Shown here piece after piece: positions 1 through 5,527 of a stretch of DNA of 7,689 nucleotides (its first letter is position 1; each line of letters starts with the position of its first letter). The notes beneath the pieces are model-generated. The model did not search any database. It was not told where the DNA came from and saw nothing but the letters and a program-made list of their open reading frames with translations. The translations under genes were made by a program, and so were the position numbers. The DNA comes from Candidatus Caldarchaeum sp. (GTDB lineage: Archaea; Thermoproteota; Nitrososphaeria_A; Caldarchaeales; Caldarchaeaceae). Location of the stretch: assembly GCA_025054515.1 (NCBI GenBank), contig JANWZT010000057.1:1-7689 (forward strand), written 5' to 3'.

Positions 1-376
1 CCAAAATCCCGCCCGCCGCGTTGATTTCATCGACCGCCATACGCGCGCCCTGTTCGATAAAGGTTCCGTATGTAGCCCACGGGCCGCTCCTGATGCCGAG
101 GATGCCTATCTTCACCGTGTCCCGCGGAAGCCTTCTAACGGCCGTGACTTCCCGCGTCACGGTGTTTGTTACTGTGACGGTAGTTCCCGGCCCCGGCTGA
201 GTCACCGTAACGGTTCTTTCACCGGCCCCCGGGACAGTTACCGTAGCCACGCGGGTTATTTCGCGTGTTTCCGGCGTCCTGGCCGACCAGCCGACGCCAG
301 CACCTATAATAGCGCCTGCAACACCAGCAGCGACAGCGGAAAGAAATCCTCTTCTCGAAGATTTATTCTCCGACAT
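1..376 (-). CDS. ABC transporter substrate-binding protein, branched-chain amino acid type (N-terminal part)
   Basis: I translated this by hand from the ATG whose complement is at 374-376; it runs open to the left edge, about 125 codons, so the C-terminus is missing. Residues 1-32 form a signal region with a twin-arginine motif (SRRGFLS, residues 7-13) followed by a hydrophobic Gly/Ala stretch, which predicts Tat export. No lipobox cysteine is visible after it, so the protein may stay anchored by an uncleaved helix. Roughly residues 33-85 are a Thr/Val/Pro/Gly-rich stalk with repeated VTVT units. From about residue 88 the sequence VKIGILGIRSGPWATYG, then EQGARMAVDEINAAGG, matches the first strand and helix of the Leu/Ile/Val-binding (Peripla_BP_6) fold. 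It would capture a solute, such as an amino acid or amide, outside the membrane and pass it to an ABC permease; the ligand cannot be told. It is 56 bp downstream of csx1 but has its own TATA box, so it is probably a separate unit. Confidence 0.85.
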   Translation of the reverse strand, partial: MSENKSSRRGFLSAVAAGVAGAIIGAGVGWSARTPETREITRVATVTVPGAGERTVTVTQPGPGTTVTVTNTVTREVTAVRRLPRDTVKIGILGIRSGPWATYGTFIEQGARMAVDEINAAGGIL

Positions 377-396
377 AACACTACTTATTTACAGCT

Positions 397-410
397 AAAA
401 TATATATCTT
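397..410 (-). promoter_or_regulatory. TATA box of the substrate-binding protein gene
   Basis: On the minus strand this reads AAGATATATATTTT. Its centre is about 27 bp upstream of the ATG at 376, the usual archaeal TATA-to-start distance for a leaderless transcript. The upstream CCACAAAG could serve as a BRE-like purine element. It lies between the csx1 stop codon and the gene it serves. Confidence 0.6.
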
Positions 411-432
411 TGTGGTAAACCATAGCGAATGG

Positions 433-1794
433 TCAAGGCATAAGACTGATCCATTTTCGGATTGTTTCACACCTTACGGACGAGGTTCGAAAACTGTATT
501 TCAAATGTAGATTATCGTTGTCGTCTTTTGTGACTTGGGTGATGTCGGCGAGAAACCCGCTGTGGGCGAAAAAGTTTCTCCGGTGGTCTCCTGAACCTCC
601 CAAGCCGGAAATAGTTGTCAACATCTGTGGTTGATTTCTCGGGAGACCTTGGGCCTTCTGCTGAATGGTTTTGATTTCGTTCGTGAGCAGTTCTTTGTTC
701 AGCGTGAACCATCCGTCGACTCCTCCGTCTCTGTAGATGTTTTGGAGGAAAAATTCTTCGAGCTTTGCGAGGGAGACGCCTGTCTCTGTCACGGTGTTCC
801 GGAACTCCTTTATCAGCCGCATCAAAGCTTTTGTCAAAGCCAGAGCGCCGAGGACGTTTCTCAGATACCGAAAGTCCTTCAGAGGCTTCCTCATCACCCT
901 GACTATGCTGTCCCCCTCTGGTGGGCTTTCGGGTTCTGTCGCCGCCCTACTAACGGCCGTCTGCAGTTCATTTTCGATTTGCGAAATCTCTGTTTCTTCG
1001 ATGAAGCGTATGATGTCGTTGAAGAAAAGCGGTAGTGGTGTGTTGAGGGTTAGGCAGTTGAAGGCGCGGAATCCTTCCATGACGATGCTTTGGGCTTGGT
1101 TGCTGTGTCGATTGATGTAGTTGTATAGAGTCCTTGAAATTTTTTCGATTTCTTCGCGTGGGAGTGGGAAGTCTTTGAGTATTTTCGCTTCGACTGGTTG
1201 TATGGTCGGTTTGATTTCTTGGTTTTCTTTGTTGACTTGTGGGTAGAAGACGAGGTGATGTTGTGGTGCTGTTTTGGTTTTTTTGATGTGTTGGTCGAAG
1301 TTTGTGAGGATTTGATGGGTTGCCGCGTTGTAGAGAGCTCTTATTCCGGCCGCCGGGTAAACGTTGAGGCCGCTGGATACGTCGAAGTAGATTTGACGGC
1401 CTTGTTTGATGAGGTCGATGAAAAGGAGGAAGAAAGCTGCTTCGATGTTTTCGAACCCGCCTTTGAATTCAGCTGTCACCGTTTTTCCCTGCCAAGTTCC
1501 GGTGCTGGGGAAGATTTGGATCTCGAATTCTACGTCCCCGGCACGTAGTTTGTTTCTGATTTTTTCTTCTATCAGGTCGGTGTTTTGGAGCATGCGCATG
1601 CATTCTTCGGGTGTTTGGGCGAAGACTGTGGCGATGCTTTCGGGGACGATGAACAAAGCTTTTCCACCAGTTTTTTTGGCGATGGCCAAGCTGCAGAGGG
1701 GTGCTGGGAATTGTTCGCCGTCGATGGTAAAGAGGGCTTGTTTGTATGTTTCGTGGTTTCCGATTACTTGGACGGCGGTGACTGCTGAACCCAC
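433..1794 (-). CDS. csx1: CRISPR-associated CARF-HEPN ribonuclease Csx1
   Basis: This is a 453-residue type III CRISPR ancillary RNase. In the family, cyclic oligoadenylate made by Cas10 binds the N-terminal CARF domain and switches on a C-terminal HEPN domain that cuts RNA without sequence guidance. The CARF domain covers about residues 1-190: a first strand ending in VIGNH, a second strand GGKALFIVPES (43-53), and the ligand-site motif YFDVSSGLNVYPAA (136-149). A helical linker (about 205-340) follows. The HEPN active motif is R406-N-F-F-A-H411 (R-X4-H) followed by SGF, very like the RN..AH.G signature of archaeal Csx1. Length fits the family (about 430-460). The start is GTG; an in-frame stop lies six codons upstream (complement of 1810-1812) and the next Met is far inside the CARF domain, so GTG 1794 is the best choice. 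No Shine-Dalgarno is evident. The coding strand is strongly A/C-rich around 1020-1420, unlike its neighbours. No cas10 or effector complex is nearby, so it must be activated from elsewhere if functional. Confidence 0.88.
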   Translation of the reverse strand: MGSAVTAVQVIGNHETYKQALFTIDGEQFPAPLCSLAIAKKTGGKALFIVPESIATVFAQTPEECMRMLQNTDLIEEKIRNKLRAGDVEFEIQIFPSTGTWQGKTVTAEFKGGFENIEAAFFLLFIDLIKQGRQIYFDVSSGLNVYPAAGIRALYNAATHQILTNFDQHIKKTKTAPQHHLVFYPQVNKENQEIKPTIQPVEAKILKDFPLPREEIEKISRTLYNYINRHSNQAQSIVMEGFRAFNCLTLNTPLPLFFNDIIRFIEETEISQIENELQTAVSRAATEPESPPEGDSIVRVMRKPLKDFRYLRNVLGALALTKALMRLIKEFRNTVTETGVSLAKLEEFFLQNIYRDGGVDGWFTLNKELLTNEIKTIQQKAQGLPRNQPQMLTTISGLGGSGDHRRNFFAHSGFLADITQVTKDDNDNLHLKYSFRTSSVRCETIRKWISLMP

Positions 1795-1848
1795 GGTATA
1801 GAGTGGTAGTCAATTGATTTAGGCGTTTGGCATGACCGAATGTGTGAG

Positions 1849-1873
1849 CGGGATGTCCCGACGCAACCCGGGT
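1849..1873. promoter_or_regulatory. Two palindromes upstream of a TATA box (possible operator)
   Basis: CGGGA-TG-TCCCG at 1849-1860 is a 5-bp inverted repeat with a 2-base centre, and ACCCGGGT at 1866-1873 is a perfect 8-bp palindrome ending 4 bp before the TATA box at 1878. Twofold symmetric sites in this position often bind dimeric winged-helix regulators in archaea. No regulator can be named from the sequence, so the role is inference. Confidence 0.3.
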
Positions 1874-1877
1874 AGAG

Positions 1878-1886
1878 CTATAAATA
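1878..1886 (+). promoter_or_regulatory. TATA box of a putative CRISPR leader
   Basis: The site reads CTATAAATA, a strong archaeal TATA element, with the purine-rich GGTAGAG just upstream as a possible BRE. Transcription would begin near 1905-1910 on the plus strand and run through the A-rich stretch into the repeat at 1958. No plus-strand gene follows, so it most likely serves a non-coding RNA, either a CRISPR precursor or an antisense RNA to the CARF gene. Confidence 0.5.
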
Positions 1887-1957
1887 GAACCACAAAAAAG
1901 AAGTCGAAACTTACTAGCGGCAAAACGTCGCAAAACCCCAAAAAACAATAAAATCAG

Positions 1958-1989
1958 GTGCACTAATCCCGCGAGAGGGATTTGAAATG
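1958..1989 (+). CRISPR. Solitary CRISPR-repeat-like element (relict or minimal array)
   Basis: The element begins GTGCACT and ends TTGAAATG. Between them is the perfect 6-bp inverted repeat AATCCC (1965-1970) / GGGATT (1977-1982) around the 6-base loop GCGAGA. Archaeal CRISPR repeats of the type I-A/III kind commonly carry an ATCCC...GGGAT stem and an ATTGAAA(C/G) 3' end, which becomes the crRNA 5' handle, so the plus strand would be the crRNA sense. The length (about 30-32) fits. I found no second copy in the window, and the sequence where a second repeat should start (about 2022-2032) does not match. It could therefore be a decayed array, a leader plus one repeat left after spacer loss, or a chance hairpin. 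Its position between two CRISPR-linked CARF genes supports the CRISPR reading. Confidence 0.5.
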
Positions 1990-2030
1990 GGGAGGTCGTC
2001 AAGGTGATTGACGCCGCTGAAGAACGAATT

Positions 2031-2058
2031 GCCCGCGAAGGTGGTATTAGAAGCGGGC
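2031..2058. repeat. GC-rich inverted repeat downstream of the CARF/winged-helix gene
   Basis: GCCCGC (2031-2036) and GCGGGC (2053-2058) can pair as a 6-bp stem with a 16-base loop. It lies 20-47 bp beyond the stop codon of the minus-strand CARF gene, so it could stabilise that mRNA 3' end. No T-tract follows on either strand, so I do not call it a terminator. Confidence 0.3.
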
Positions 2059-2077
2059 GAGGCTGCGGGTAAGTCTG

Positions 2078-2836
2078 CTATGTCAGATGTCTAAGGACGG
2101 ATTGATGGAATTTTCTCCCTCCGTCGGTGACGATGATTTTATCTCGGGTCAAGCTGATGAATCCCGCCGCGCGCAGCCGGCTGAGAAATTCTTCGTCGAA
2201 TCCCGTTCCGCTTCTCGGGACAGAATTCTGCGCAAAAACGGTTACCAGCTTCCTCAAAGCATCCGGCGGATACGGCAAAACCGGCACCGCGACAACGTGA
2301 AAACTGGATGAAGGCGGAAACATCACGGGCTCGAAAATATCAAGGTGAGAGCGATAGTAGTCTTCGGGGGATGGGCTCGCCGCCAAATCATCGATTTCTT
2401 TCCGAATACGCTCCAAAGCCACGTTGAGGGATTTGACATCCGTCGAAACCACGTGATAGGCGGCGTCAACGTTTGCCAGCTGAGCCATCAAAACCATCGA
2501 AGCAACCATCTCCTTCCGCCCACCCGCCACACAGAGATAAAGCCGGTCGACGACACGCCGAAGCCGCGCGACCTCCTTCGCCGCAAACTCCATGAAAACA
2601 TAATTCTCCTCCTCTGAAGTAATGTCCACTAAAGGCAGTTCAACAACTTTAACGTCGACGTGCGGAAAACGATGCCGAACGGCGACAGAGGCCAAAACAG
2701 CACTGTGCAAAACCATCTTTTCCCTCGTCGCCAAAACCACAACCTTCCAAACTTTTTCGCTCCGCTCCAAAAAATCAACAAACTCCGACAAAACAGGCGG
2801 AGCCGTCCCCATCGGAGCGATGACACCAACCTTCAC
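2078..2836 (-). CDS. CARF-domain protein with C-terminal winged helix, possible Crn1-type cyclic-oligoadenylate ring nuclease
   Basis: The protein is 252 residues from the GTG at 2836. It opens with MKVGVIAPMGTAPPVL, the first strand and glycine loop of a CARF fold (compare GTSP in archaeal Crn1 proteins). A second strand VWKVVVLATRE follows, and then the ligand-site motif LYLCVAGGRKEM (about 99-110), the AGGRK/TGGRK signature of CARF proteins of the Csx14/Crn1 kind. Residues from about 165 to the end form a second domain closing with FLSRLRAAGFISLTRDKI and VTDGGRKF (about 217-243), which reads as a winged-helix wing. CARF plus terminal winged helix fits Crn1-like proteins of Sulfolobales and also Csa3-like regulators. 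A ring nuclease would linearise cyclic tetra-adenylate and switch Csx1 off, which suits the csx1 neighbour. The open frame extends to a TTG at 2860, but the GTG starts at the first strand and has a TATA-like element 26 bp upstream. The CARF fold is fairly sure; ring nuclease versus regulator is open. Confidence 0.72.
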   Translation of the reverse strand: MKVGVIAPMGTAPPVLSEFVDFLERSEKVWKVVVLATREKMVLHSAVLASVAVRHRFPHVDVKVVELPLVDITSEEENYVFMEFAAKEVARLRRVVDRLYLCVAGGRKEMVASMVLMAQLANVDAAYHVVSTDVKSLNVALERIRKEIDDLAASPSPEDYYRSHLDIFEPVMFPPSSSFHVVAVPVLPYPPDALRKLVTVFAQNSVPRSGTGFDEEFLSRLRAAGFISLTRDKIIVTDGGRKFHQSVLRHLT

Positions 2837-2857
2837 AAATTCGCACAATCTCGCAAA

Positions 2858-2866
2858 CAAATAAAC
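2858..2866 (-). promoter_or_regulatory. TATA-like element of the CARF/winged-helix gene
   Basis: The minus strand reads GTTTATTTG, centred about 26 bp before the GTG at 2836. That spacing supports a leaderless start there rather than at the TTG at 2860. The match to a TATA consensus is only moderate. Confidence 0.4.
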
Positions 2867-2898
2867 ATGACGACAAACAAGATGTTCTTTTTTTACGG

Positions 2899-2905
2899 AT
2901 AAATA
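2899..2905 (+). promoter_or_regulatory. TATA box of the zinc-ribbon/SPFH operon
   Basis: ATAAATA is centred about 31 bp before the TTG start at 2933, preceded by a T-run (2888-2894). It fits a nearly leaderless plus-strand transcript. It sits in the 96-bp divergent gap shared with the CARF gene promoter. Confidence 0.5.
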
Positions 2906-2932
2906 CCGCCCGAATCACGAACTTGCACGGTT

Positions 2933-3931
2933 TTGACCGAACAGGAATTCCGCTGCGGCAACTGTGGTGCAGCTGTCGACGCGACCGCTTTCGCTGTGGT
3001 CGTCGTATGCAGTTATTGCGGCTGGGCATCCGTCGTCGAAGAAGGCTTGTCAACGGTCGTTCCGGAGGACCTCGGGTTCCTCCGCAGTCGGTTGGAGTCG
3101 TTTGTAAGGGACAAAGCTGGTGAAACGACTTCAGTCCGTGAAGCCAAGTTTTTGATGATTCCGTTCTGGGCCGTCGAGCTCGAAGCCCTCACCACCTACA
3201 ACGGATACCGGACGGAGACGCGGTCGAAAACCACACGCGTCGGAAACGCGTCAAGAACAACCACCTACACCCTCTACGTCCCCGTCAAAGGCCGTTTCGA
3301 AGAAAAAATCCTCACAGTGGTTTACGGAAGAAAGTTTGAAACGGTCTTCGGCCTCGGAACAATAAAAACAGCGGTTCTTCAAAAACAGGGTCAAGCGGTA
3401 AAACTCCAGCCATCGCTGACCAAAGGATGGGAGGTTCTCGGGTCGGAAATGTCCCGCGAAGAAGCGGTGGAGGCCGCGGAAAACCGGGTCGCGGAAGAAC
3501 ATCGAAAACGCGTCGAAAAAATGACTACCAAGGTCTTCGACTGCTACACCGAGACAAGGCCCGTTTCAGCCCGTCTTCTTCTCTATCCTGTCGTCGAAGC
3601 ACGGTATGAATCGCGTGGAAAATCCTACCGGCTCTGCATGGACGCGGCCAAAGAATCTGCCAAGGTGCTCAAAGCCGAATTACCCATCACGATGGGTGCG
3701 AGACTTCTTCGGGCTGTTGCGACAGCCGCCGTAGTCCTCGGCCTCGCCGTCGCCGCCGTCGTCCTCCAACCCCTCATCGGCACAGACCTCCCATCAGAAC
3801 TACAGCTCGCCATCGTCGCAGCCCCTCCGATTACGGCGGCCTTGGCGGGTGTCGCCGGCTCCATCGCCGCGACCGCTGTGCAGAAAATCACAAAGACAGT
3901 CGAAGAATCAGACTTGATGGTCATGAGGTGA
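2933..3931 (+). CDS. Zinc-ribbon membrane protein, YdjG-like (first paralogue)
   Basis: The protein is 332 residues from a TTG start; no in-frame ATG lies between the upstream stop and the first cysteine, and a TATA box sits at the right distance. An N-terminal zinc ribbon has C8-x2-C11 and C26-x2-C29. A soluble region follows with IPFWAVELEA (76-85), an amphipathic helix SREEAVEAAENRVAEE (174-189), and the strand pair YPVVEARYESRGKSYRLCMD (218-237). Two C-terminal membrane helices span about 257-282 and 290-316. The same order of parts appears in the next gene, so the two are tandem paralogues. Zinc-ribbon membrane proteins of this plan (often labelled TFIIB-type zinc ribbon) occur beside SPFH genes in bacteria, such as Bacillus YdjG, where they belong to a PspA-linked membrane module. 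A structural or recruiting role at the membrane is inferred; no catalytic motif is visible. Odd point: the second helix contains APPITAALAG, proline-rich for a membrane span. Confidence 0.75.
   Translation: MTEQEFRCGNCGAAVDATAFAVVVVCSYCGWASVVEEGLSTVVPEDLGFLRSRLESFVRDKAGETTSVREAKFLMIPFWAVELEALTTYNGYRTETRSKTTRVGNASRTTTYTLYVPVKGRFEEKILTVVYGRKFETVFGLGTIKTAVLQKQGQAVKLQPSLTKGWEVLGSEMSREEAVEAAENRVAEEHRKRVEKMTTKVFDCYTETRPVSARLLLYPVVEARYESRGKSYRLCMDAAKESAKVLKAELPITMGARLLRAVATAAVVLGLAVAAVVLQPLIGTDLPSELQLAIVAAPPITAALAGVAGSIAATAVQKITKTVEESDLMVMR
3925..3931 (+). promoter_or_regulatory. Shine-Dalgarno site of the second zinc-ribbon gene
   Basis: GAGGTGA, complementary to the anti-Shine-Dalgarno core, ends 7 bases before the ATG at 3939. 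It overlaps the stop codon of the upstream gene, which indicates co-transcription and translational coupling. Confidence 0.7.
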
Positions 3932-3938
3932 GGCGAAG

Positions 3939-4946
3939 ATGTCGCATGTTTACCAGTGTCCCAACTGCGGCGCTCCCAGCCAAGTCAAGGAAGGAGACGT
4001 CGCCGTAAGATGCAGATATTGCAGCTTCACCTTCAGAACATTCGAAGAAGAAAGCAGGTACATCGTTTCGGTTTATTTTGATAGCAGCAGGGCCATCGAA
4101 AATTTTCTCCTCTGGGTCAAAAAGCAGACGGGATACGAAGAATCTCTTCCCCTCAACTTGACGCTCAAAGACGTGAAGCTCCATTTCTATCCCTTCTGGG
4201 TTTCATCGGTCAAGGCCCGGACAGCGTTTTCGGGTGTAGGCGAGGACGCAGAATATTCGCAGCCCGAAGGCAGAGGCTTCCGAAACATCAGAACCGTCCT
4301 TAAACAGGAGTCAGGCAGCTTCGACAGGTTCTTCGAAGTCGCTCTGCCAGCTTCGAAGGAGATAGCGGTTCCCGGCCAGATAGCGGCGGTTTCAAGGGCC
4401 CGGAAATTTTTCAGCCACGAATACGTCGAAAGATACGGCGGCATACTCCACGGCGCAACCGTCACACGGGAAGAAGCCAGACAAACTGCCGAACAGATTG
4501 CCCGCGGCGAACTTTCCAGACTCATCATGCAGGAAGTGGTGCAGGTCAACAGCCGGAACGACGAAATCGTTGTCGGAGAAATCTCGCTCGTCTACATCCC
4601 GGTCTGGAACGTCGTCTACGAATTTAAGGGAAAGAAGTACCAAGCGTTCATCGACGCGTCATCCAGTAGGGTGATATCCGCGACCTATCCTCCCGACATC
4701 GTCGAAAAAACCGCCTACATGGCCGTCTCCGCAGTCCATGCTTTGGCGGGGTTTGCGTCGGCGGGGTTGCTGTGGACGTTTGGATGGCTACCCGCAGCAA
4801 CTTCTCTCACCGGCTTCATCGCGGCCGCCGTCGTTTATGCATGGAGAGGCCTTTCACCCACGAAGGCGGCGGAAACTTATTCGAGCGGAGACGAGCTTAC
4901 AAAACAGCTCGCCGACATCGCCCGGAAAACGTTTCCAGCAAAATAG
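3939..4946 (+). CDS. Zinc-ribbon membrane protein, YdjG-like (second paralogue)
   Basis: The protein is 335 residues with an ATG start fixed by a good Shine-Dalgarno site. The N-terminal zinc ribbon has C7-x2-C10 and C25-x2-C28. LHFYPFWVSSVKA (81-93) matches IPFWAVELEA of the upstream gene, TREEARQTAEQIARGEL (176-192) matches its amphipathic helix, and IPVWNVVYEFKGKKYQAFID (220-239) matches its strand pair, each at nearly the same position. Two C-terminal hydrophobic segments (about 258-281 and 284-302) are likely membrane helices, followed by a charged 30-residue tail absent from the first paralogue. Only 7 bp separate it from the first paralogue. Clear divergence between the two suggests an old duplication, perhaps giving a hetero-oligomer. 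Function is inferred from the SPFH neighbour: a membrane scaffold or sensor. The zinc ribbon could alternatively bind RNA or protein partners. Confidence 0.77.
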   Translation: MSHVYQCPNCGAPSQVKEGDVAVRCRYCSFTFRTFEEESRYIVSVYFDSSRAIENFLLWVKKQTGYEESLPLNLTLKDVKLHFYPFWVSSVKARTAFSGVGEDAEYSQPEGRGFRNIRTVLKQESGSFDRFFEVALPASKEIAVPGQIAAVSRARKFFSHEYVERYGGILHGATVTREEARQTAEQIARGELSRLIMQEVVQVNSRNDEIVVGEISLVYIPVWNVVYEFKGKKYQAFIDASSSRVISATYPPDIVEKTAYMAVSAVHALAGFASAGLLWTFGWLPAATSLTGFIAAAVVYAWRGLSPTKAAETYSSGDELTKQLADIARKTFPAK

Positions 4947-4958
4947 AACTAAGCAATT

Positions 4959-4965
4959 CATATAT
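4959..4965 (+). promoter_or_regulatory. Internal TATA box before the coiled-coil gene
   Basis: CATATAT, in an AT-rich patch directly after the stop codon at 4946, is centred about 29 bp before the ATG at 4991. No Shine-Dalgarno precedes that ATG, so a leaderless internal transcript for the last three genes is plausible alongside read-through. Confidence 0.45.
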
Positions 4966-4990
4966 GATGGCGGCTACCCGATATGGCAAC

Positions 4991-5527
4991 ATGGATGTGG
5001 AAAGGTTAAAGAGCGAAATGGGGCTTCTCGAGAAAATTTCTACCTATGTTCCGGGTTACCGGGGGTATAAGGAGAAAGAGTTGAGGAGGGAAACCGACAT
5101 CCTCATCCGACGGAAAATCAGCTCCGTTCTCTCCGAAGCTAAAGCTTTTCTCAACTCTCCCCTCAGCCCGTCGGCCGCGAGAAAACTCGCCTACGAAGCC
5201 GACGCCAAATTTGCTTTCGAAAACGTCCGGACATCATTCGACCGGATTACGCAGCGGATTGACAAGGCTGTCGCAGGATACGCTGGGTTGTTCGACGCGG
5301 TGAAAGTTCGAGAAGACAAGCTCGACGCGGTGATAAGACACGACCTGGCCCTGCTGCAGAAAGCCGACTCACTGAAAACGTTTGCGTCCGAATTGATGAC
5401 GGCCGAGCCAGCGTCCAGCGAATGGAAAACCAAGCTCAACCAGATTCAGACGGCGTTGAACGAGTTCGACAGACTCGTGGACGAAAGGACGCAGATTTTG
5501 AAGGGGCTCGTTGAGGTGGGCCGCTGA
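4991..5527 (+). CDS. Helical/coiled-coil protein of the SPFH operon
   Basis: The protein is 178 residues from the ATG at 4991. The frame is open far upstream, inside the preceding gene, and ATGs also occur at 4964 and 4967, but those overlap the TATA-like element and lack a Shine-Dalgarno; 4991 is my choice and the N-terminus is uncertain by about nine residues. It is soluble, charged and almost wholly helical in appearance. Near the N-terminus is VPGYRGYKEKELRRETD (about 20-36), a motif I recall from short helical proteins next to SPFH genes in bacteria, then IRRKISSVLSEAKAFL. Two later helices (about 85-135 and 143-175) have heptad-like spacing of Leu, Ile and Val. A role as adaptor between the SPFH protein and the zinc-ribbon membrane proteins, perhaps filling a PspA-like place, is inference; it is shorter than PspA and shows no clear PspA signature. 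It ends in TGATG, sharing one base with the SPFH start. Confidence 0.7.
   Translation: MDVERLKSEMGLLEKISTYVPGYRGYKEKELRRETDILIRRKISSVLSEAKAFLNSPLSPSAARKLAYEADAKFAFENVRTSFDRITQRIDKAVAGYAGLFDAVKVREDKLDAVIRHDLALLQKADSLKTFASELMTAEPASSEWKTKLNQIQTALNEFDRLVDERTQILKGLVEVGR
5513..5518 (+). promoter_or_regulatory. Shine-Dalgarno site of the SPFH gene
   Basis: GAGGTG lies 8 bases before the ATG at 5527, inside the end of the upstream reading frame. Together with the TGATG stop/start overlap it indicates translational coupling. Confidence 0.65.

Larger units (their letters stand above)
1795..2077. other. 283-bp intergenic region with a CRISPR-leader-like segment
   Basis: This is the gap between the two minus-strand CARF genes. 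From left to right on the plus strand it holds a weak AT-rich patch (about 1811-1820) that could act as the csx1 promoter, a near-palindrome (1849-1860), the palindrome ACCCGGGT (1866-1873), a strong TATA box (1878-1886), an A-rich, G-poor leader-like stretch (about 1888-1957), one CRISPR-repeat-like element (1958-1989), and a GC-rich inverted repeat (2031-2058). A minus-strand reading frame crosses it from 2002 into csx1 in a different frame; it looks like a shadow. I see no tRNA or convincing small gene. Confidence 0.6.

Noticed and set aside
1198..1548. Plus-strand frames opposite csx1 (including 631-1035 and 1406-1801)
   Set aside because: These are shadows produced by the biased composition of csx1; they lack start signals and family motifs.
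1469..2002. Minus-strand 177-codon reading frame crossing from the intergenic region into csx1
   Set aside because: It overlaps the well-supported csx1 in another frame and translates to a low-complexity Arg/His/Pro/Thr-rich sequence typical of a shadow frame.
2022..2058. A second CRISPR repeat one spacer away from the first
   Set aside because: The sequence has a GCCCGC/GCGGGC stem but no AATCCC/GGGATT arms and no TTGAAA end, so it is not a copy of the 1958-1989 element.
1990..2077. A tRNA or C/D-box RNA in the GC-rich part of the intergenic region
   Set aside because: No GGTTCGA-type T-arm, no cloverleaf pairing and no properly spaced C and D boxes could be found.
2775..3053. Minus-strand frame across the divergent promoter region
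   Set aside because: It is Arg/Cys-rich, overlaps both confident genes out of frame and would cover both promoters.
4772..4990. N-terminal extension of the coiled-coil gene
   Set aside because: It overlaps the end of the second zinc-ribbon gene in another frame and reads as Arg/Ser-rich noise; recognisable protein sequence begins near 4991.
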